8,499 nucleotides of DNA from Bifidobacteriaceae bacterium (lineage in GTDB: Bacteria; Actinomycetota; Actinomycetes; Actinomycetales; WQXJ01). The notes under the pieces are model-generated. The model had not been told where the DNA came from. It did not search any database and saw only the letters and a program-made list of their open reading frames with translations. The stretch's first letter is position 1; every line of letters begins with the position of its first letter. The position numbers were made by a program, and so were the translations under genes. This document shows, piece after piece, positions 5,737 to 8,499 of this stretch. The stretch covers positions 1 to 8,499 of the forward strand of contig JAIRNM010000073.1 in the NCBI GenBank assembly GCA_031258055.1. Reading direction: 5' to 3'.

Positions 5737-7548
5737 TCACAGTGCGAGGGCGCTCCCGGCCGCTATGTAGCCCATCGTGAATGCCAGCGCGACGGTGCCC
5801 AGCGGCGAATAGCAGGTTCCAAAGGTGGACTCTCCGTTGGCGCCGCCGGTGGTCATACCTCCGGCGAACAAGCCGGGCACCACGTTGCCGTCGGTACCGA
5901 CAACCGCCATATCAGGATCAACGCGCAATCCGACGTTGCTGGAAATGGCGTATGAGCCTATAGCCGCGCCGTAGAAGGGAGGCGTCTTGACGGGAATCAG
6001 CCACTCGGCGGGAAACTCAAGCTCATCATCTACACCGGCAGCGCAGATGCTGTTCCAGTCCTCTACTGCTTTGATGAGGATGTCAGCGTCATAGCTGAGC
6101 TTCTCGGCCAATTCCTCGAGCGTGTCCGCCTGAGCGATTGTTCCTTCCTCTATGGCGCTTTTCGCCCCGGTCTTCCAATCGTGTGGGCCAACAAATTCCG
6201 GCATGCGGTCGATATTCGCCATGTCGGGGGTTATGAGCTTGCGGCAGTAGGTCTGGCCAAAGACCGGCGCGTTCTTCTCATAATCGGCGTCAAAGAACAA
6301 ATGGCCGCAGGCGCCTGGCTGTGTCTGCAGGATTTCCGCCTGGTTGAAGAGAGCGGAACTCTTGCGAACGGGGTCCAACCCCGGAAATTGAGGATAGCGG
6401 CGAGGTGCATGGTCATCGTAGTACGGATATCGTTTACCCTCGGAGGAAATGCCCAACCAGGGCTGCCTTACCAACTGCACATCGCCCCCATAGAGGAAGT
6501 GTGACCATCCAGCCCAATTCATGCCGCCGTCAAAAGCACAGTATGAGTCCCACCCCGAAATCTGAGCACCGGCGCCCAGGCCCATGCGAATGCCCTCGCC
6601 GGTGTCGCTGGTACTGGCCATTGAAGCCTTGCAGCGATTAGCCACAGTGGGCGCATAGGCGGCCAGCATATCCCGATTGTTGAGCATGCCGCCGGTTGTC
6701 AAGATGACGCCTTGCGTAGCCTGAATGAAAGACTCCCCCGACGAGTCGCTGATCTTGACACCAACCACCCGATCACCCTCTTTGACGAGTCCAATCGCCT
6801 CCGCGCCATAGAGAAACTCCGCACCGGCAGCCGCCGCCTTCTCAGCGGTGAAATCGCAAACCGGCATCGCCGCCCCGGCGATAAATCCGTCCTCAGTGGC
6901 GCCCCTCCAACAAAGCCCTGAGCCGAGGACGGGCTCAACCTCCCATTCTGCGCCCCGGTCTTCCATCCAATCGATGAAGGCCGGGCCTTCCTTCAGCAAC
7001 CTACGGATGAGAGGGATGTCTGCCTTCATGCCGGCGGCGCTTGCCATCGCCGTGACGAGGCCCTCATAGTCAAAGGGGACGCCGGCCTCGTTCTGGCAGC
7101 GAGCACCGCCGGGTACCGCGAAAGTCGTCGCCCATTTTGAGCTACCGCCCCAGGCGTTTGTCTTCTCAATACCGATGACAGAGGCGCCTTCCTCCGCCGC
7201 GCGCAGTGAGGCGGCCAGACCGCCGCCGCCAAGGCCAACGACGACGATGTCGGCGGACCTATCCCAACTCGATGGCGGTTCAAGGGGAGCAATTGGGTCT
7301 TTACCGGTGGCAACGGAGTCAGAGGTGTATAAGGAGTTGTAGCCCTCAAACAAAGCTTTAGCTGGCACGTCGCTCGGCGCTTCAGGTGCGGGCGCGGCAC
7401 TTGGTGAGCATCCCGCAAGGGCGACACTGCTCAGGGCCAGACCCCCTCCGGCTGCGAGGGTGCCCTTCATAAGGTCCCTGCGTGAAAGTGTCCGCTGACC
7501 CCGGTTCGCATCGCGCGTACCCGCCGTCTCGCTATGTCTTGCTGCCAT
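5737..7548 (-). CDS. Tat-exported FAD-dependent reductase lipoprotein (fumarate/urocanate reductase superfamily)
   Basis: This 603-residue flavoprotein probably reduces an organic electron acceptor at the outer face of the membrane. The N-terminus has a twin-arginine motif SRRDLMK (22-28), an Ala/Gly/Leu-rich h-region and a lipobox LAGC (44-47), predicting Tat export of the folded, FAD-loaded protein and lipid anchoring at C47. The FAD_binding_2 fold begins with DIVVVGLGGGG (100-110), GIEKTNAWGGSS (126-137) and, near the end, GLFAGGMTTGGANGES (559-574). There is no CxxCH haem motif and no FMN-binding domain, so electrons must come from another protein, none being encoded here. The His and Arg that bind fumarate in flavocytochrome c3 have no counterparts (SYAISSNVG and NGESTFGTCY stand there instead), while Y580-x3-G584 recalls ketosteroid dehydrogenases. 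Nine cysteines occur after C47. The ATG at 7548 has AAGGAAGAGG just upstream. Substrate unknown; fumarate reductase is unlikely. Confidence 0.9.
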   Translation of the reverse strand: MAARHSETAGTRDANRGQRTLSRRDLMKGTLAAGGGLALSSVALAGCSPSAAPAPEAPSDVPAKALFEGYNSLYTSDSVATGKDPIAPLEPPSSWDRSADIVVVGLGGGGLAASLRAAEEGASVIGIEKTNAWGGSSKWATTFAVPGGARCQNEAGVPFDYEGLVTAMASAAGMKADIPLIRRLLKEGPAFIDWMEDRGAEWEVEPVLGSGLCWRGATEDGFIAGAAMPVCDFTAEKAAAAGAEFLYGAEAIGLVKEGDRVVGVKISDSSGESFIQATQGVILTTGGMLNNRDMLAAYAPTVANRCKASMASTSDTGEGIRMGLGAGAQISGWDSYCAFDGGMNWAGWSHFLYGGDVQLVRQPWLGISSEGKRYPYYDDHAPRRYPQFPGLDPVRKSSALFNQAEILQTQPGACGHLFFDADYEKNAPVFGQTYCRKLITPDMANIDRMPEFVGPHDWKTGAKSAIEEGTIAQADTLEELAEKLSYDADILIKAVEDWNSICAAGVDDELEFPAEWLIPVKTPPFYGAAIGSYAISSNVGLRVDPDMAVVGTDGNVVPGLFAGGMTTGGANGESTFGTCYSPLGTVALAFTMGYIAAGSALAL

Positions 7549-7550
7549 GT

Positions 7551-7560
7551 CCTCTTCCTT
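7551..7560 (-). promoter_or_regulatory. Ribosome-binding site of the reductase gene
   Basis: AAGGAAGAGG on the minus strand ends 2 bases before the ATG; its AAGGA core is 7 bases away, a good spacing. It supports the 7548 start, which retains the full Tat signal. Confidence 0.75.
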
Positions 7561-7570
7561 TGCTTAGGGT

Positions 7571-7576
7571 CTTATC
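7571..7576 (-). promoter_or_regulatory. Possible -10 (GATAAG) of the reductase promoter
   Basis: GATAAG matches TATAAT at four of six positions. A start near 7564 would give a leader of about 16 bases containing the ribosome site. There is no recognisable -35, as expected for an activator-dependent promoter. This is an inference from position only. Confidence 0.3.
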
Positions 7577-7592
7577 CGCTCCGACAAATCGG

Positions 7593-7620
7593 CACGCCAC
7601 TGGAGCGCTGGAGTGACGTG
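7593..7620. promoter_or_regulatory. Inverted repeat, candidate operator for the LuxR regulator
   Basis: Arms CACGCCACT (7593-7601) and AGTGACGTG (7612-7620) match at eight of nine positions as a dyad with a 10-base spacer. The element lies 45-72 bases upstream of the reductase ATG. With the GATAAG -10 at 7571-7576 its centre falls near -42, where LuxR-type activators commonly bind. It could also be a hairpin in a leader RNA if transcription starts further upstream. Confidence 0.45.
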
Positions 7621-7646
7621 CCAAAGACTAAGGTGGCGAAACCTGC

Positions 7647-7672
7647 GCGATGACGCATCGCCCCGGCAGGGG
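7647..7672. repeat. Two adjacent small dyads upstream of the reductase promoter
   Basis: GCGATG-ACG-CATCGC (7647-7661) is a perfect dyad with 6-bp arms, and CCCC-GGCA-GGGG (7661-7672) follows directly. They sit 98-124 bases before the reductase start codon and might be further protein-binding sites. GC-rich DNA produces short dyads by chance, so confidence is low. Confidence 0.3.
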
Positions 7673-7718
7673 TATGTGCTGAAAATGTCGTCACACGTTG
7701 CGTGGTACTCGACGGTCA

Positions 7719-7758
7719 GATCAACCGATCAGGCCGAGTGGGGTCGAATTGGTTGATT
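7719..7758. repeat. Imperfect 11-bp inverted repeat
   Basis: Arms 7719-7729 (core CAACCGAT) and 7748-7758 (core ATTGGTTG) pair over 11 bases, with two G-T wobbles and an 18-base loop. It is about 170-210 bases upstream of the reductase start. It may be a distal regulatory site or part of a structured RNA. Confidence 0.4.
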
Positions 7759-7794
7759 CTGCGGGCCACGGCAGGGGCCGCTCCTTCGATGACT

Positions 7795-7874
7795 AGTTGG
7801 GTTGGGTCATCGCCCGCCACTGCCGCCCTCTGCGGGTTTCGTGACCCCGGAACACTCTCACGCTCAACCCAACT
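7795..7874. repeat. Long-range 10-bp perfect inverted repeat enclosing small hairpins
   Basis: AGTTGGGTTG (7795-7804) and CAACCCAACT (7865-7874) are exact reverse complements. Wobble and GC pairs extend the stem inward by three positions. The enclosed 54 or so bases contain CCCGC/GCGGG and GGGT/ACCC stems. The whole 80-bp segment could fold as one branched RNA, or be a small mobile repeat. No family is recognised. Confidence 0.45.
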
Positions 7875-8062
7875 CTCAGATCAGAAAAGGTCACTGATCC
7901 CGTGTTGGTAGCGAATCACAATCGGTGCTTCCGCGACCTCCGGCGCTCAACTCAGCCTTCCGCTCCGCCGCCGAGGTTGGGCTTGCTTGGCCGCCCGCTC
8001 CCGATGCCGCTCACTCCGGCTTACATGAACAGGCTCAAGCTTCATTCCGGTAACTCTACGGT

Positions 8063-8088
8063 AGACCCCGGTGAACAGGCCGGGGTCT
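8063..8088 (-). terminator. GC hairpin downstream of the HNH gene
   Basis: AGACCCCGG (8063-8071) and CCGGGGTCT (8080-8088) form a perfect 9-bp stem with an 8-base loop, 65 bases beyond the HNH stop codon. It is the strongest simple hairpin in the window. On the minus strand no T-run follows, so it may act as a weak terminator or as an RNA 3' end stabiliser. Confidence 0.45.
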
Positions 8089-8152
8089 GATTTAGGTGCC
8101 GCTTTACCGGGCCAACTACTCTCACAGCGCGTCCATCGGGTGCTGCTGTCAC

Positions 8153-8499
8153 CTATTGCCGTGACGGTGGTTCGGGTGGTGGTTTTGGTGGCGTGGGTTT
8201 GTGTCCTTGGAGTGTGAATCGGTGGTGGATGATGGGTTGTTGATCGGGGTCTAATTCGGGGGGTGGAGTGAATTCGGGTATGCCGTCTTGTCTGATCCCG
8301 AGATGCCAATATGGTTCACGGTCTCTGGGTGGTTCTATAAGCGCATGATGATGACGGCATAACAACACACAATTCGATAGGCAAGTGTCTCCGTCCACAT
8401 ACCAGGGTTGTATATGGTGCGCTTCAGTCAACCCGACCGGCATGTCACAATTCGGGAACACACAACCTTTATCTCTAAGCTCTAACGCGGCTCTTAGCG
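8153..8499 (-). CDS. HNH endonuclease-domain protein (13E12/DUF222 type), C-terminal part, 5' end outside window
   Basis: The frame is open to the right edge and 114 residues are visible. They begin LRAALELRDKGCVFPNC and contain the HNH core EAHHI (25-29), N42 and CRHHH (47-51), with C12, C17 and C47 placed as zinc ligands. This layout is the C-terminal nuclease module of the actinobacterial 13E12/REP13E12-like proteins, which normally have an N-terminal DUF222 domain, here unseen. The HNH metal and catalytic residues look intact. The tail (about 75-114) is rich in Pro and His. A start at 8461 would cut the zinc site, so the gene certainly continues beyond the window. Codons such as TTA, AGA and CTA and the AT-richer DNA differ from kgd and ppm1. 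These proteins occur in many copies per genome and their role is poorly known. Confidence 0.85.
   Translation of the reverse strand, partial: LRAALELRDKGCVFPNCDMPVGLTEAHHIQPWYVDGDTCLSNCVLLCRHHHALIEPPRDREPYWHLGIRQDGIPEFTPPPELDPDQQPIIHHRFTLQGHKPTPPKPPPEPPSRQ

Larger units (their letters stand above)
7549..8152. other. 604-bp stretch without a convincing gene
   Basis: Between the reductase start and the HNH stop I find no open frame with recognisable protein character; the possible frames are short and of low complexity. The stretch holds the reductase promoter region (about 7551-7672), paired inverted repeats (7719-7758 and 7795-7874), a small dyad GATCAG/CTGATC (7879-7884 and 7894-7899) and a hairpin (8063-8088). 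No tRNA, CRISPR or transposase remnant is seen. Confidence 0.6.

Noticed and set aside
7702..8090. Two short plus-strand frames in the large gap
   Set aside because: Both are under 70 codons, without a ribosome site or protein-like composition, and cross the inverted repeats.
7947..8309. Open frame (120 codons) on the minus strand overlapping the HNH gene end
   Set aside because: It overlaps the HNH C-terminus in another frame and translates to Arg/His/Thr/Pro-rich low complexity without a plausible start.

Overview
The window looks like chromosomal DNA of a high-GC Actinomycetota of class Actinomycetes, not a coriobacterium. Three things suggest this: the actinobacterial all-in-one 2-oxoglutarate decarboxylase/dehydrogenase Kgd, a stand-alone polyprenol-phosphate-mannose synthase of mycobacterial Ppm1 type, and a 13E12/DUF222-style HNH protein tail. 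Genus cannot be assigned.

Positions 1-4084 are ordinary chromosomal content. The 3' part of kgd (+) enters from the left edge and faces a 57-residue amphipathic orphan (-). Then comes a two-gene minus-strand unit, a membrane-anchored family 2 glycosyltransferase followed by a GtrA-like membrane protein. It diverges across a 108-bp spacer from the ppm1-like gene (+). These three genes fit the making and handling of polyprenyl-phosphate sugars for envelope glycosylation.

Positions 4107-7548 are the most interesting part: two minus-strand genes of different character. Upstream is a Tat-exported, lipobox-bearing FAD-dependent reductase of the fumarate/urocanate reductase superfamily. Downstream is a 12-transmembrane protein ending in a LuxR-type DNA-binding domain. 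This pairing is best known from Coriobacteriia such as Eggerthella and Gordonibacter, where membrane LuxR proteins control neighbouring catabolic reductases. Here it sits beside core Actinomycetes genes in lower-GC DNA, which suggests horizontal acquisition. The reductase lacks the residues that bind fumarate in classical enzymes and carries a Tyr-x3-Gly motif reminiscent of ketosteroid dehydrogenases, so its substrate is open. A 9-bp-arm inverted repeat 45-72 bases before its start codon is a good operator candidate.

Positions 7549-8152 hold no convincing gene but several inverted repeats. The right edge holds the C-terminal part of an HNH endonuclease-domain protein (-) in AT-richer DNA, followed by a hairpin.
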